Shown here: one piece after another, positions 21,457 to 35,930 of the stretch | Layout of the letters: each line of letters starts with the position of its first letter | Position numbering within the stretch: the first letter of the stretch is position 1 | DNA from: Eretmocerus hayati | Lineage: Eukaryota > Arthropoda > Insecta > Hymenoptera > Aphelinidae | Direction: 5' to 3' | Length of the DNA: 64,000 nt | Assembly: GCA_029851415.1 (NCBI GenBank) | Contig: CM056742.1 | Location: forward strand, 11,449,736-11,513,735 | The notes under the pieces: generated by a model | Told to the model about the DNA's origin: nothing | Seen by the model: only the letters and a program-made list of their open reading frames with translations | The model's database searches: none | Position numbers and translations under genes: made by a program

Positions 21457-24400
21457 GTTAGAATTCAATATATAAAACATCAGATATAACATCACATACA
21501 CACACAAAAATCACCTCAATTTTGGAAATTAATTTACCTTAATAAACAGAACTTAGGTCTCACATCTGAGGGATCACCAAGTCGTCCAGTAATAACGTGG
21601 AGTCGTTATTAATTAGTGAGAATATTTTATTTTTGGTATTTAGTTAATTTAGCTCACATAATCTACAAATTCATTATGAATATCCTAATAATTTACTCTA
21701 CCGTAACTCACTGTGAATTTTTTATGTTATGGTGTTATCAATCCCTCAGTCCTGGGATGATGAAGGGTGGAATAGATTAATCGATCGACAAGATGTTGTG
21801 TCGATCGAACCCCAGTTTGGACTGCTGAATGTAAACATCGGCAACACTTGTGAGCACCCAAATGTACAGAGATCTCGATACAAGGGCTCCGTATAGCAGT
21901 CACCAATGATTTCAATGCACAACATCAATAATGACCTCCTTGAACATTTTCGCAAGTCGGACAATGATATTTCAGGCTTTGAGGGTTAGAACTCTCAAAA
22001 ATTCTAACCTCAGAATCTTCATTACTATAGTCTATACCTGCATCAATGTTAACCTATGATGTTAACCAATGTTAACCTATGGCCAGCTAGAGTAATTGAG
22101 CTTGGTGAAAATATCGCGTTGAAGTGCGTTGAAACTTGCACTGATGGTTCCTTCGAATACTTTTGCTAATGTCTATATCTTTATCGTGCATTTTTGAGCA
22201 TGAATTTAATTGATACTCCCGATTCTTTTTGAACATTTATGAATAGAAACGGCTGATATAGACTTGTTTTTGAAGACCCACCTAGTCAATTATAAATTCT
22301 GCAATCCTATCAAGAGCTATTTCTGCGGTGAGAGTCTTGATAGAGCTACGTGAAACTGTATTATACCATCGGCAGCGATGAACATTTTGAAAAACTTGCT
22401 ACAACATTGATTACTTAGTCAATCGGATATACAGGTATCTCAACGTAATAGCTTCGTCCACAAATATCGAAGCGAACTTTTTGTAATGCTATTTATACCA
22501 TTGCTCTTTGTTCTTCTGTATAACACACAAATCAGTTGACTTTTCATTGAATTTTTAAATTAAATGGATTCCTACGAGAGTTTCGTAAGAATTGGATACT
22601 TTAAGTCGTTACAAAAAGTATAAGAATGCCACAATGAATTATCCTCAAATTTCGTTTTGGCGTGTCTCTTGGTATTCTTTCTTCTGTGTCAAGTTTTTTG
22701 GTGATCCAGGTACGAATCCTAATTACAAGACGAGTGGAGAGTCATTATCCTCGTTCGAAGAATTTCAAGTTTCAGCACGTATCGCTAACTATACACGCCA
22801 AATTAATTGGAACCTCTCTCGCTCTCTCGCGACGAGAGAGTATGAAATACTTGAGATTATTCGTTTCCGTTTTTAATCATCATTTCTCACGAGTAAGATG
22901 CCCAAAATAAATATGGAATTTTTCAAATTAATCGATGAAATAAATAGTGTGTTGAAATTTCAACAATAAAAAGTTTGTAAGAAATTGTGTATTCACGCTC
23001 GATCAGCCTAGGTGTTATACTAGGTGTTATGAGCATGAAAAAATTACTTTGAAACATTGTACTGTTACGACAGATCGAGAGGTGAGAAATTCCAGAGAGT
23101 ATTCCGAGTCATATTTTTTCTTAGTTTCTCTTGGCTTTAATATGATAATCTCGAGAATGCATCTGGCACTCTGGCTTTTCAACGACTTTCTGACTTTACG
23201 GTCAACTTATTCTTAACTATATCTTTACTACAATCTTCTTTTATATTATTCCCTTTCCACAGAAACGTTCTCCATTGCAAAGTCATTTTAACAATGGCTC
23301 ACTTATTTCCTTGTAAAATACTGCATTTGTTACAATTTATGAAAGGTGACATCCACCATACTCGATTGATATACAACATCTTTTTCGTTCTTCCTTATAA
23401 CATTTTATGAAGTATTCGAAATATTTTCTATGGGAATGATTGCATAGCTACTCAATAGGAAATTACAATGAAATTTTGGTAATCGTTTTCGTTTTGATGG
23501 TGAGAAATCAAGGTATCTGGAAGGGTTTTGTCCAATGGAATCTGTGCGACTTTTTCATCCCGGCTCATATGCGCAGTGATGATCTTAGTAACTGTATTTC
23601 GGGATAGTTTATTGGATTAAACCCTTGACGATGTGTCCAGTTTTTACTCAAACAAGACCATTGCCAAAATTTCATGAAAACCTGTATCATACACAACCCT
23701 GTGCTTTTTTGTTAGCTGCTCTGAAGATGATATCTCAAAATATTGAGTGAAATTCATTTTTACTTCGAGTTTTCCTGTATAATATTGCTGCAGAATCATC
23801 TGAGCAAGTCTATTCCATCAACCGACCCACTTCGGACCCCACTTTCTAGACTTGGAAAAATTTTCTGGTATGAAATAAGTCATTGACTAGTTGCAAAATG
23901 GCAAAATATAGCAAAATTACAACGTTGAGAATTTTCGGTTTTTTCCATTATTTTCAAAAATAAGAGCATAGAGAGACTTCATCCCTGTTGGAATATCATT
24001 CTGGCATTGCTCCAGATTTTTAAGGATTTTTTCAGATTGTTACCATGCGTCAATCAAATCGGTTTTCGCGCATGACACTTTTAGTGATCCTGTTAATCAA
24101 TTTCTGATGACCAGATCAGAACTCGAGAATTTCGAAAATGTTTTCCCCATTGTTCAGCACAAGTAAATTATGTACAGAATTGTTTGAGCTCTTTTGGGCC
24201 AACGTGCATTTATAAACCACGGCTTGTAAGGATAGAGATATTGTTCAGAAGATGATTCAAAATCTTCATTGGACATGCATAGAAATCGTATTCATTTTGT
24301 AATAGTTTCTAGCCAATCCAGTTCAATTGATCATATAACCAGCCTTATATTCGTAACAGCCATTACGCCAGGATCAAAAAATTGATTTCTTTTTGAAAAA

Positions 24401-25375
24401 AAAAATCACAGTCATGGTATGGTCAATTGCAAGCGTAATGAGCTTTTTATTCCATCCCCGCCCTCTTCCTCATAATTTCCAGTCATTTCACTCATTCAGA
24501 ATTTATTTGCAATCAAATTCGCCTTTATGCGCTCGAATTGATATCTGTCCTCAAGGAATTATTGAATTCAATCATTTCTGACCCTAATCCAAACAAATTT
24601 TAACGAGCTTTCAGAAATATATATATTTTAAAATCTTAAGGTATAATATGTGAGAAATCAGTTACCTGAATCTCATAACCAAATCTGCATCATTTCCAAA
24701 ACTTGAATTCAAAGTTCATTAACCTCAAAAAGATGTATGCATGTTCTTCTGACTGCAAGATCCATCTTCTCACACATTCCAGATTCATAAATCGCATATT
24801 GCACTCTCCGCGAAGTCGTGTCGTATTTCTCTTCCAAATCCAGTTTCTCCTTGGATGGTCATATGTGGTTGTGCGGTAAGTTCTCAAATTGACAAATGAG
24901 GCATGTCAAATAAACTGTGTTCGGCTACTCATGATCATTCAATCTTTCGCGCTCGATGCTATGTTCGCCTCATTATATATGATATGCTTCTGTGTGTGAG
25001 AAAGTTGCTTGACACGAGATGTGTCATTCGATGAATTCATTTCTATTAATCAAATTCACCCGCTATACTTGCCCTTATTACATTATTATGGTAGAGTAGT
25101 GGAGACATAGCAGATGTCTAGTAGGCTTTTCTACTCGGGTGATTTTGGGTATATAGCTTGCAAGCTTGTTAGCTTCTGTAGAATATGCTAATTCATCGCT
25201 GGCGTCGAGTATATTTGTATCTATTTGTGTTCATTATGTATGTTTGTAGCGGTAAGGATGACATCACGTTATGATGCGTATACATGCAAATTAATTTTCA
25301 ATATTTTCATCAGAAAATGATTGTATTGTAGCTTTTTGAATTAACTTTCGATTACGGTATTTATAAAGTGCATTT

Positions 25376-26225
25376 GGACATCTCTAGTAGAAGGTATGAG
25401 CGCTCGAGGTCGTATTTCAAAGTTAAACCGGTTTAGGGTAACTTTGGGACAGCATACATCGTATTCGAGGTGGCAACTGTCCGGCAGTAGACAATGTATT
25501 TGAAATGGGAAATGGCCTCGCGACAGTTCAATTTTTGGCCATCTTATGCATTTTTCCATGTATTAGTGGCGCTGTCAGTAAAGTGCCCCCATAGAATAGG
25601 GGATTCCGCGGCTACAGTCAACGGTAACTTTGGGACAAAAATCGCATTGTTCTCCTTAAAACTTATGTAACTTGTATATCTCGCACCAGTCATATCAGAA
25701 TTGCATCGTGTCTGTGGTCAATCGAAAGCTCACACTTTCAGCTTCCGATCGACAGGTATTAGAGTATATTCGGACATCCTCGGTCAGAAATATGGGCGCC
25801 CAAAGTCGTGTCCTAAAGTTACCCCGGTTTGCAGAAGAAAACACATTTTTTCCAGTTTTCATACTACAGAATTGAGAGTGCATAAAAGTACGTCAATGTT
25901 ACGATGGATTCGTCCAGATATGTGTACAGAAAAGTGAAATCTAGCTCAGCTACCTTGGATTCGACCTGCTAAAGTGGGAATCACACTCATTTTTCCGAGA
26001 GACTGTTTGTTGGATTGGAAACATACTCTTAAAGAAGTCTGTCTATAAATGAACTCACAACTAATAGAGGGCCTTGCACCGGTGCAAAACATTGCTCATC
26101 CGTGTCCAAAGTAAGGAGAACAGGTACCAAAGCCTCAGGATTATCTCCCTTGCTGATTGCGCGTGATAATGACTCTTCCATGGATTGTCCCAAATTTACC
26201 CCCCGTGTCCAAAAGTTACCCCCGT
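25376..26225. repeat. Degenerate repeats with gtaactttgggac blocks
   Basis: A block of about 65 bp at 25376-25440 (ggacatctctagtag... accggtttagg) is repeated directly at 25774-25836 (ggacatcctcggtcag... ccccggtttgc). The block gtaactttgggac occurs at about 25437 and 25624. Its complement-like forms (ctaaagttacccc, caaaagttaccccc) occur at about 25810 and 26206. Probably decayed transposon sequence. Confidence 0.5.
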
Positions 26226-29200
26226 TGACGGTAATTGGTTACAGTTTTAACCACAACCTGCGTTTCAAAATCCACGCAATGTATAATATCTTTTGAATAC
26301 GTAACCGATAGGAACCCCGCAAGACTCGATCTAAGGTGCGAGGTCGCGCTCTCTAAAAATCAGAATTAGAATAACTCTCGGTTCTTCGATCCCGCCTCAA
26401 GAGTGAAAGACGTTTATTCTTACAGATCGCACAAAAGGCACATTTTTGAACCAATTCCAAGTCATTTGCGACCACCACCATCTCAATTGATCAAAAAATC
26501 ATTGCGTCAAGTTGAACCGCGTTTACGCTACGCGACTCCGGCACTGCCTTGAGCAACGTTTTTGCCATTCAATATCCGGATTTTTAAGGGCTATTCGGCT
26601 TTGCAAACTAATGTAGGTGGTCAACCATCCGGATACAGCTGAAAAATCGTTACTTAGGCTGAATTTTAGGCCGAAAAAGCTATTGGTGAAAAATTCATTT
26701 ACGGAAAATTATATGATGGGACGAACCTGTTCTTACTCAATGTCTCTCTCGGGGTCCACCACCTATCAATCTCATGGATCAGCTCCCGTATTTATAACCA
26801 TATTATGAGTGTGGAAATTTTCAACCACCTGGTTGAAGTTCTCCAAACAGTAAGGGGTTAAAATTTTGAAAAACAGCTTGAGCTCAAGCTTATCTTCAAA
26901 CGTTCCTCCATCAAAGGAAGAATAAGGTTTGGAAACTCTAATGATCTACTCAAAAATGAATCTCTGCCCCTTGCGAGATGAATTTGTCACGAATTTTTGA
27001 TTGCAGGAAAAAAGTTCCTGTCATCTCAAAAAAATTTCCCCAAAAGCATTTGAAACTAACGAAAAGTACTATTTGATCAAGGAAATTTCAAATGAAGTTT
27101 CTCTGCGAATTAAAATGCCAATTTTCAAAAATCACACATCTCAAATCACAAGAAATACGTACCAACGAGTGAATAAAAATCCGATCACTTCATACATTCT
27201 TCAAAATTTTGCGTTTTGAGTACGAGTTTTGCGACGACGACGCACGAGATGAACTGACATCTCGGCGCAATAACCATACTATTTCCACTTATTTGCCACG
27301 TGGATATCTTTTAATAAATCCCGCGCTTGCAACGACAACGACGGATCTAAATGTCAAACAGTTAGTTGGACGGGAGTGCTGTTCTTGGCTCGGATCTTGG
27401 ATTTCAATTCGCTCGGAATAATATTGGGACTCTCCCAGACATTTACCTACATATACTGCGTTCGGTTAACACTATAAACTTGGTTCAGTCGCGGCGTTTG
27501 AATGCATCAATTTCCATGTTATGTATTGTAATGTTATGTATTGTGATTTTGAATGTCTGGAATTCCAATTCATTGTAGATTTCACATTATTGTATTCTCA
27601 CTGCATAATAATATGGCATTGGAATTATTCGCTAATACAAGATTCATTGTTGAAACTGAAATTGTAAGGTTGTTGATATTTATCGAAATATGATAAATAC
27701 ATATAATAGATTTACAGGAAAAAAAAATGAAATAGAATTTTCATGTTTTTTTTTCTTGCTTGTCTATCCCGTGAACTAATGAATAAGAAATATATGAGTT
27801 TGAATTACAATAGACTTATCCTCAAGATTCAGTGGACTACATTAAATTCTGTCTAATGCTATGCGTGGGAAATGGATTTGAGACCTGAAAAACCAGAAAT
27901 GGCTCATCTTACCTAGATATATGGTGGCTACATAACGATTATTTTGTAGTCCACGACAAGTGTATACTCAGACAATGAGTACCCATTATGAATATTTATT
28001 GTTCCCAACTGATTTCATGAGAATAAAGAGATATCTACTGATTTTTAGAAGATCTCGGAGTCCCCAAAACTAATTTCTTACAGATTATCTTATAAAAAAG
28101 ACAACTTGGTGATTTATGTATAAAAGTCGATGAAAAATTTTCCTCGTCCCGATTTATATAATAAATAACGTGACCTCATTCGTACATAGTACATGTGAAT
28201 TTTTACATCACCATGGCATTTGGTATAAATCAGGCAATCCTATCAAATTCACCAATGGCGCCACACTCTTATCAAAAATTCCAACTGAATTTTATTTTCA
28301 TACCTCGTTTTACGAGCATTAGCAAGTTCGTAACGGTAGATACTTAAGGATGGCCATTAAAAAAGTATTCTCTCAAATATTTCATACGACGAAAGCATAC
28401 AAGAGTAGATAGCATATACCCACATTATCCCTAATAAAACAACCAATAAATACTTGCTCGATGAATTTTTTCTTCGAAACCGCCAAGATGATCGAATATT
28501 TGGCTCACAATTAATCAAATCAGATCTAACGACCATTATACATAGAAGGGAAATCAATGGATACATTTTCATCAATCGATCCCTCAATTTCTCATTTAAT
28601 CTCAATCGCCAAAAATCACTAACAAAATGTTAACGGACTGACAACAGCCATTGTACTGAAATGTATTGATGTTACTGATATTTACGACAAGAAGAAAGAA
28701 TAATTTGGTATTTGCGTGAGGTCAAGTTAAATTTGGCCTGCTTTGTTTCGAAACAAAAAGCTCATCAGCCTCGCCATAAACATTTTAGAGAATCAAAATT
28801 GAAAGAAAAATGAATCCGCCGGTGTTGAGCGGTCATTGTTGACAGGTTAACATATTCACCCTGTCGACGAGGTGCTCAATCATTCTAGAATAAGCCTGGC
28901 TACCTAGTAACTCCCAACCAAAAAATTCTCATCAAAGTTGTACAGATGCTATGACGTAATAACATTTGTTTCGAGTCATCATAACCATGCGTGGTATGGA
29001 TGTGAAACGTTAATGATGAGCTTTTTGGTAATTTTGCTATGCGAATCAATTTTATCGTAAATACTTCAAATAATGACATCTGGAGTATTAGTGCGTGGGC
29101 AAATGAAAGTTTACTCCAATTTCTTGTTCTAAACTTTCGAATGTTCTCCAAATAATGACCAGAGAGTGAATACAAATTTCCGATTTTGATTAACACGTTC

Positions 29201-30309
29201 GCTCCTAAGTCGGTTTTCCGAACTTTTATGGTGGTCAAAAAACTGGAAATTTTCATTTCGACTCTTCTTGAGTCATTTTTTATTTCCTCAGTAGAGTAAA
29301 TCGCCATTTTAGATCGTTATTGAGATCACTTTTCAAGCTAATATACGAGTCTGTCAAAATTGAAGAACAGAAATTCGCGGATCCCATCGACGAGACTCGT
29401 GATATGAAGCGTTTTATTGAATGTATTTCCATAATTTCAGAATTGCTCGAATGAAAAGATAACTCTGTAGTTGATCAAGGCTCAATATTTCGCTTCACTT
29501 TTTCGATCAACAAATGCAAAATTGTCAACTTTTAACATTTTTTCACTCCAAGCTCAGCAGGCTCTTTACAGACCCATCTCATTTTCAAATGAGGGTTTCA
29601 AGTATATCTACAGTTCGATCAGTTTAAATCATTTCTTTTTCAGAGACTGTCTGACTCTTTGGTGCACTGGCACGTAGTACACAGAGTAAAACGATCTGAT
29701 CTGCGAGATAAAATTCAATGACCTCCCACTCTGTCTGAATGCATGAGTAAGTATCTCCGTGCAATGCTCTCTCAACGTGGATCTCAGCAGTTAGTCCTTG
29801 CAATTAACTTTACCGCCCAGTAGTCGGTGATTATGTGGTCTTGAAATGCTTATCATTGCTAATTTCTGACTCATGATGAGCTGAATTAAGAATTTCAAAT
29901 CGTACAAATACATGTTGCTCTCGCAGAAAAGTTTTTCATTGGTCTAATTTCGAAATTCCGCGTTCAAGTGCATATGGTAGCCGTACATCCTGGCCGCGGA
30001 CTTTTATTCGCATCTTACTTGAAGATTTCTATGATACAGAGCTCGAGATGGGTTGTCGAGTTATTGTCATTGACTAACTTGTACTCTAAAATCCGCCGTT
30101 TAGCCCAAATCATAAGAGCATTCTAGAAAAATGGAGCCAACTAGACCGCCCGCTGGTACCTCCTAGCTTATACTGTAAGCATACTTTTTATCTTGAACTA
30201 CGTGAATTCTCTTTGAATTAAGGCTAAATTACGAGTTGTCACAATCAAGTTGGGCTATAACAAAAGTGCAATAACTCGTCGTTTAGTCCAAATCCGAGGA
30301 GAATTCACG

Positions 30310-30516
30310 TACCGTAAAATCGGGTAATTCGGTCCGGCTGGCTAATTCGAACCACTTTTCGTCTTTGCGATAACTTTGGACTTGGAAATCACACAGTGTT
30401 CATCTTGAATTTCTATATCTGATCTTTGAAATGAGCACTTGCAGCACACTATTATTCCTGACCCCAAACTTATCGCAAAGACAAAAAGTGTCCCGCCTTA
30501 CCCGGTTTTTACGGTA
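30310..30516. mobile_element. Short MITE with TA-flanked terminal repeats
   Basis: TA at both ends, then ACCGTAAAATCGGGTAATTC and the matching end cttacccggtttttacggt. Inner blocks cgtctttgcgataa and ttatcgcaaagac also pair. TA duplication and small size suggest a Tc1/mariner-type MITE. There is no coding capacity. Confidence 0.75.
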
Positions 30517-30979
30517 GTCCAAGACCGAGATTCAGCTAACACGGTTACCGCATGCTTATAAACGCAATTTGAGGGTTCTCAGAAATGAAAAAAATAATCC
30601 GCACTTTGCTTACAAGCCCATTTTGGGCACTGAAGATCCTGTGCTTGGACCAACCTGCAGCCACGATTTTGGTTATATTGCTATGACTCGTGGGAAAATT
30701 CAGCAATGAATGATGGGTAGCTAGGGATGGGGAGAGAATCTATGATGATACAGTTCTCATTGATATCATCATAGATTGGCCATATATTGGCTACGAAAAA
30801 TCGAGATGGATGTTCTTTCTTTGATTTTTTGCTGACTACGCAGGCTGACACGACATGCACTCTTTTCCAAATACCGCACCTGAATATATCCCTGCTAGAT
30901 ATCAGTTTTTAACCTCGAAATCAGGAGGAGAAGGAGAATTTCACATTCATGTACGACCTTTCCAGAATCTTCATTCAGG

Positions 30980-32690
30980 GTGGCAATTCTGGTTGTTTAG
31001 TCAGGGTGACATTCGTGTGCGAACACTAAAAGTGACATACGTATTCGGGAACTCAACGTGGCACTCATTATCAAGTACTCGAAGTAGCAGCCGTGATCGA
31101 GTACTTGGAATAGCACTCGTGATCGGGAACTAGACGTTACATTAGCGGTAGGAAAATCAGAATGGAACTCGTGATCGATAACTCAATGTGGCACTCGTGA
31201 TTGAGAACTCACAGTGGCACTCGTGATCTAAAACTCATCGTAACATATTGAGTTCTTGATACGAGTGCTACATTGAGTTCCCGATCATGTGCGCCACATT
31301 GAGTCTTCGATCACATTGAGTTCTCGATCACTAGTGCCACCGAATTCCAAATCACTTGTGCCTATATTGAGGTCTCGATCATTTATACAGCTTTGAGTTC
31401 CATAACACGATTGCCGCGCTGAGGTCTCGATCACGTGCGTCACATTAAGTCCTCGGTCACTAGTGCCACTTGGAGTTCCGAATCACGTGTACCACATTGA
31501 GGTCCCCATGATTAGTGCCACATTGAGTTCTCGATCATCAGTGCCACTCTGAGTTCCCGATCACTAGTGCCACTCTGAGTTCCCGATCACTAGTGCCACT
31601 CTGAGTTGCCAATCAAGTGGGCCCATTTTGAGGTCTCGATCATTAGTGCCACTTTGAGTTCCAGGTCACGAGTGCCACACTGAGTTCCCGATCACGTGTC
31701 TGTTCATTTCTCGATCACTAGTGCCACCGAGTTCCGAATCACTGTTGCTTATATTGAGGTCTCGATCATTAGTGCCACTTTGAGTTCCAGATTACGAGTG
31801 TCACACAGAGTTCCCGATCACATGATCCATATTGAGTTCCCGATTACGTGTTACATTAAGTTCTCGATCACTAGTGCTACTCTGAGTTGCCAATCACGTG
31901 GGCCAATGTTGAGGTCTCGATCATTAGTGCTCTTTTGAGCTCCAGGTCACGTGAGCCACATTGAGTTCTCGATCACGTGTGTCTCTTTGAGTTCTTGATC
32001 GCTATTGCCACTCTAAGTTCCCAATCACGTGTGCCACATTGAGGTCACGATCATTAGTGTCAATTCGAGTTCCAGATCACGAGTGTTGTGACACTCGTGA
32101 TCTGGAACTGACAAGGGGAGCACCAACCTTGCGGATTCTGGATCTTGACGAAACTTTAGGAATCATCTTGTTTTGGTGCAAAATGAAGGTACCCGATAGG
32201 GTTCCGTCCAATGAGCCTTTCGTCCCCAGATTTCGCATTGCAGATTAGCATTGTCAGTACATCTATATATACGACTTTTTAACATAGGCTTAATATGGCC
32301 AATCCTAATCTCCATAGCTGTATCTCATGATAGGAGGCCCGTTGGACAAAATCTTTCTGAGTATCTTCATTCCTCGCAAAAGTAAGATGATTTCCAGAGT
32401 TTGGTCAAGATTTAGGGTCCGCAAGGTTGGTGTTCCCCTTGTGAGTTCCCGATCACGTGTGTCTATATTGAGGTCTCAATCATTAGTTCCACTTTGAGTT
32501 CGGGATCACGATTGCTACTTTGCGCTGCTCGATCACGAGTGCCGTAATGAGTTTCCGATCACTAGTGCCAGTTGCAAGCCTCAATCACGCGTGCCGCTTC
32601 GAGTTCTCCATCACATGTGCCACATTAAGTTAACGATCACGTGTGTACTTTCGATGTTCAAATCACAAGTGTCACCTGAAAACTGGATCA
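30980..32690. repeat. 26-bp minisatellite with orientation switches
   Basis: The unit is gagttcccgatcactagtgc followed by cactct, nearly perfect in about three successive copies at 31551-31628 and degenerate elsewhere. Up to about 31240 the unit runs in the opposite orientation. It flips near 31245-31260, and again at a palindrome at 32069-32110 (agttccagatcacgagtgt, 4-nt spacer, then its complement). A family-A MITE (32113-32440) sits beside that palindrome. ORFs crossing the array are by-products. Confidence 0.85.
32113..32440. mobile_element. Foldback MITE, family A, copy 2
   Basis: The termini are aaggggagcaccaaccttgc and gcaaggttggtgttcccctt, and these 20 bases pair with one mismatch. 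Internal blocks (aactttaggaatcatcttgt, agctgtatctcatgatagga) match the copy at 2357-2688. It is inserted within the 26-bp minisatellite. Confidence 0.82.
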
Positions 32691-34200
32691 GGATCACTAG
32701 CCTGGATGGAGTTCCTGCAAAATCCATATTTGGATGTAAAATCCCTCCCTATTCCTGAAATGGAGGTTAACAATTGGATTATGTCCGACTTGAAAAGGAA
32801 TTTTTCTCAATTTCTTCATAAATTTCGGGTGTCCGGAGGAAATTGACGTCATTTCCGGATTCAGCATACGATTTTATGTAGGGATAACTGGGTCCGGTCT
32901 CTGGAGAAAGTTACTTTCCCTGGTGAACTATGTGTTCATCAGTGATCACAACCAAAATTTCATCACCTAGATGCAGTCGCATTACCTTAGATGCATAATC
33001 TCCCTATAACGTAGTCTGGAACTTCATGGCGTGGAATCAATGGTAGATTGGTTATTTGCTTCTCCGTGAAATCTCCTCTTATATTTTCGTCGAGAGAATT
33101 AAAATTATTTCATTTGAAACACTTTCAACCTTATCCACATATGAGTTCGATCGTGAAAATCTGCATGGAAAAGCATATATTCTATAGAATTTCTTTGCTA
33201 CCTTCCACGCTTTGCCTCGAGTACTATCTCCCGTGAAAAGTACAAAATTACCCAACGACAAGATTCGACCCAAAAATGTTGTGGGTAAACCGAAGAATCT
33301 GAAAAATTCCTTACAAACTTCAATTTTTTACAAACTTTGTATTCAAAGTATTTTGATCCTCAGAATATCGAGACACGATTTTGTCTCGGGAAAAAATTCA
33401 CATTGATTTCTTCTAATGCTAATTCTAAGAAATTAAAGTCCCTCTAGATATGTCCCATTGGGGCTTCATTGATAAAAAATTATGAACCGCAACTCAAAAT
33501 TAACAAAAATCCCAATTTATTTTTTCGTAATTTATCACGACATATTTCATTTTCAGAATTATGAATCTAAACTTCTAAAGTCATTCACCGTTGAATTTAA
33601 ACCTACAAAATCACATCCAAGTCGCCAAGAGTCCTCTGCAAGCTTATCTCGGCAACAAAAACAAACCATCATTCTCAAACTGTTTTAATCTTCCGATAAA
33701 TTTTTTCGGAATTTTCTCCTGCACATCGAAACTGAATCGCCTCTCCTTTAAGATTGCATATCATGAATAATAATAGTAGCAAAGATATCACAACACAAGT
33801 TTCACAAATCTGTAAAAGCGCATATACAGACGCGTCTGGTCGTGTCGCGACGTGTACCAGAAAAAAAAAATAAAGTAGACTATGATACACTTATATATGT
33901 ATGAATTGCATCCGTTGTGCGGCTTGTAAATCAAAAACTTATCCGCAGCATACATAATATACACTATCCAATATTTCACACACCCCGTTGTGTATGAAAA
34001 AATTCTTAACATGATACATGTACATCCTTATCCACACACAACTGTACTGAGAGCTAGCTCACAACGACTTTACATATATATATATATAGTTTGTATTAAA
34101 GCCTTGACTGCATATTATATGCACTCTCCGCGTGTGGGTGGTATAAAATATAATTTACCTAAGAAATATACATACATCTACTCTATGTGCAAATACTCAA

Positions 34201-34238
<38 letters not shown>

Positions 34239-35150
34239 CAACGAAGATGAAGCGAGAATTAACGAGGGAGAACTCAACTGTCAACCGATCGCATTTCCTA
34301 TGTACGACCGGTATATATACGACGACGATGACCAAACCTGGATTGAGTACTATACTACTACTCGTCGTGGTCGTGGTCGTCGTAGTCGTTTGGTCACATA
34401 TCACCCTCAAAGCTGCATCTTTTCGTATATACATTCACATCTCTGATATACCTATGTACATATACCGATCTCTTATACTTGCGGCAAAAACGCGCTACCA
34501 GAGTATATAGTGGTCCATCCATGTGCTGATGTTCTCCAAAGAGAGAGAGAGAGACACTGGTCGATCGGTAGTATAGATAATACTGCACGTGGTCCATCAA
34601 GATATATACATATATATACTTACATTCATTCGCGCGAGCTGCAATTGAAAGACGAGAAGCGACCAGCTCTCAAAAAGTCCAGAATGCTTTCTCGAGATCA
34701 AGAAAAAAAAAAGGTATAGGAACTGATACCGGCTACTTGGTTCCATCTGATGTTAGGTATACCAAACTTTTTTTTTCTTTGAACCTATACCCAATTTGGT
34801 CATCACTGTATGTATGTATACATATACATGTATATCGAAAGCGAGAAACGGGTTTTGTTGAAACTGTTGGAATTCTCTCGTTTTATATATACGACTGTCC
34901 TGGACAGATCTTTTATATTCACTATATAGTGCTATGGTCTATGTGGCCTTGATACAAGAGATATGCTAAAGGATGAGGAGACGAGAGAAGATCTGGAATT
35001 GCGGCATCTGATGGACGATTGTTAAGATGGTATGTATGGTGACAGATTTGTTATACAGCTGGATGATACTATAAAATTACGAAAGGTATTTCGTTTCCGA
35101 TGGGGATGGAATTTGGAGGTTTCGACAATATTGTTCAGTTTTATGGGGGA
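32691..35150. other. Intergenic, simple-sequence rich
   Basis: No gene is recognised. It contains an (AT)n run at about 34206-34238, other TATA-rich tracts at 34074-34090 and 34599-34617, and a degenerate gtcgtg/gtagtc tract at about 34362-34392. The last produces an artificial run of valines in a plus-strand ORF. Confidence 0.5.
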
Positions 35151-35192
35151 CAGGGAGTTAAGAGATCGGTATCAAAAAACTGAGAGTGTGTA

Positions 35193-35930
35193 TTAATTCT
35201 GGTGCTGAAAACGATACAAAAAAGTGTGTCCAATAATTTGCGGCTCTCTTAGACTGGATGTCATATGCTCAAAATTCCAACTTTTACCAAACTTTTTAAA
35301 TTCTTGAGAATCGAAACAAGGACCATTGTCCGATTGTACCACATTTGGTACACCCAATCTGGAGAAGTACGACTTCAGAGCCAATATCACTGAACCAGAG
35401 GTTTCATCCTTGAGCGACCCGACTTCAACATATTTCGAGTAATAGTCTATAACAACGATGGCTTCCAACCCAAATAGAATAAGTCTATTCCTATTTTTTC
35501 CCAGCATGAATTTGGTAACTCGATTGGAATCAAGCTTTCTTTAGTGTCCTGCCTTTGAAATTTGGCGCACGCATCGCATTTGGCAGTCATATTTTCAATG
35601 TCTCGCGTAATACCCGGCCAGAATACAATTCCCCGGGCTCTTATTTTTGTCCGTACTATGGCCCATATGATTATAGTGCCATTTCTCAAGAACCTCTTTC
35701 CTTAAACTGTGTGGTACAATTATTCTGTCGCCTTTATAAAAGAGTCCTCCGTGTTCAAAATACAACTCTGATATGTGTGAAGAGCTTTGCATATGTCGGG
35801 CACATCTTTCGATTCAGCTGGCCATTTAGTTTGGGTCAATTATAGAATTTTCTGCAGTTGTGCATCGGTTTTTGTTGCTGCTATGTGCATTTGTTTCTTC
35901 TTATCATCCATGTGTCCTGCTAACAAGAAG
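35193..35930 (-). pseudogene. Ty3/Gypsy integrase fragment
   Basis: On the minus strand, in at least three frames: a linker (WPAESKDVPDICKALHTYQS), then LFYKGDRIIVPHSLRKEVLE, WHYNHMGH (the HH pair) and MTAKCDACAKFQR (the CC pair of the zinc-binding domain). The catalytic core follows with VVIDYYSKYVEV and VPNVVQSDNGPCF (first and second Asp). The third acidic residue is not found in a preserved context, because the frame ends near TSSLREPQ. This is a decayed retrotransposon integrase, separated from its RNase H part by the foldback at 35931-37753. Confidence 0.85.

Larger units (their letters stand above)
21127..30309. other. Intergenic region, no gene recognised
   Basis: AT-rich sequence with only short, unsupported ORFs. 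Items that stand out are a hammerhead-like motif (21426-21456, minus), and a pair of direct repeats with recurring gtaactttgggac blocks (about 25376-26225). A short ttcaaccacctggttgaa palindrome lies near 26819. Otherwise I see nothing assignable. Confidence 0.5.

Noticed and set aside
34187..34510. ORF with a hydrophobic poly-Val stretch, membrane-protein-like
   Set aside because: The stretch is a simple gtcgtg-type repeat following an (AT)n run.
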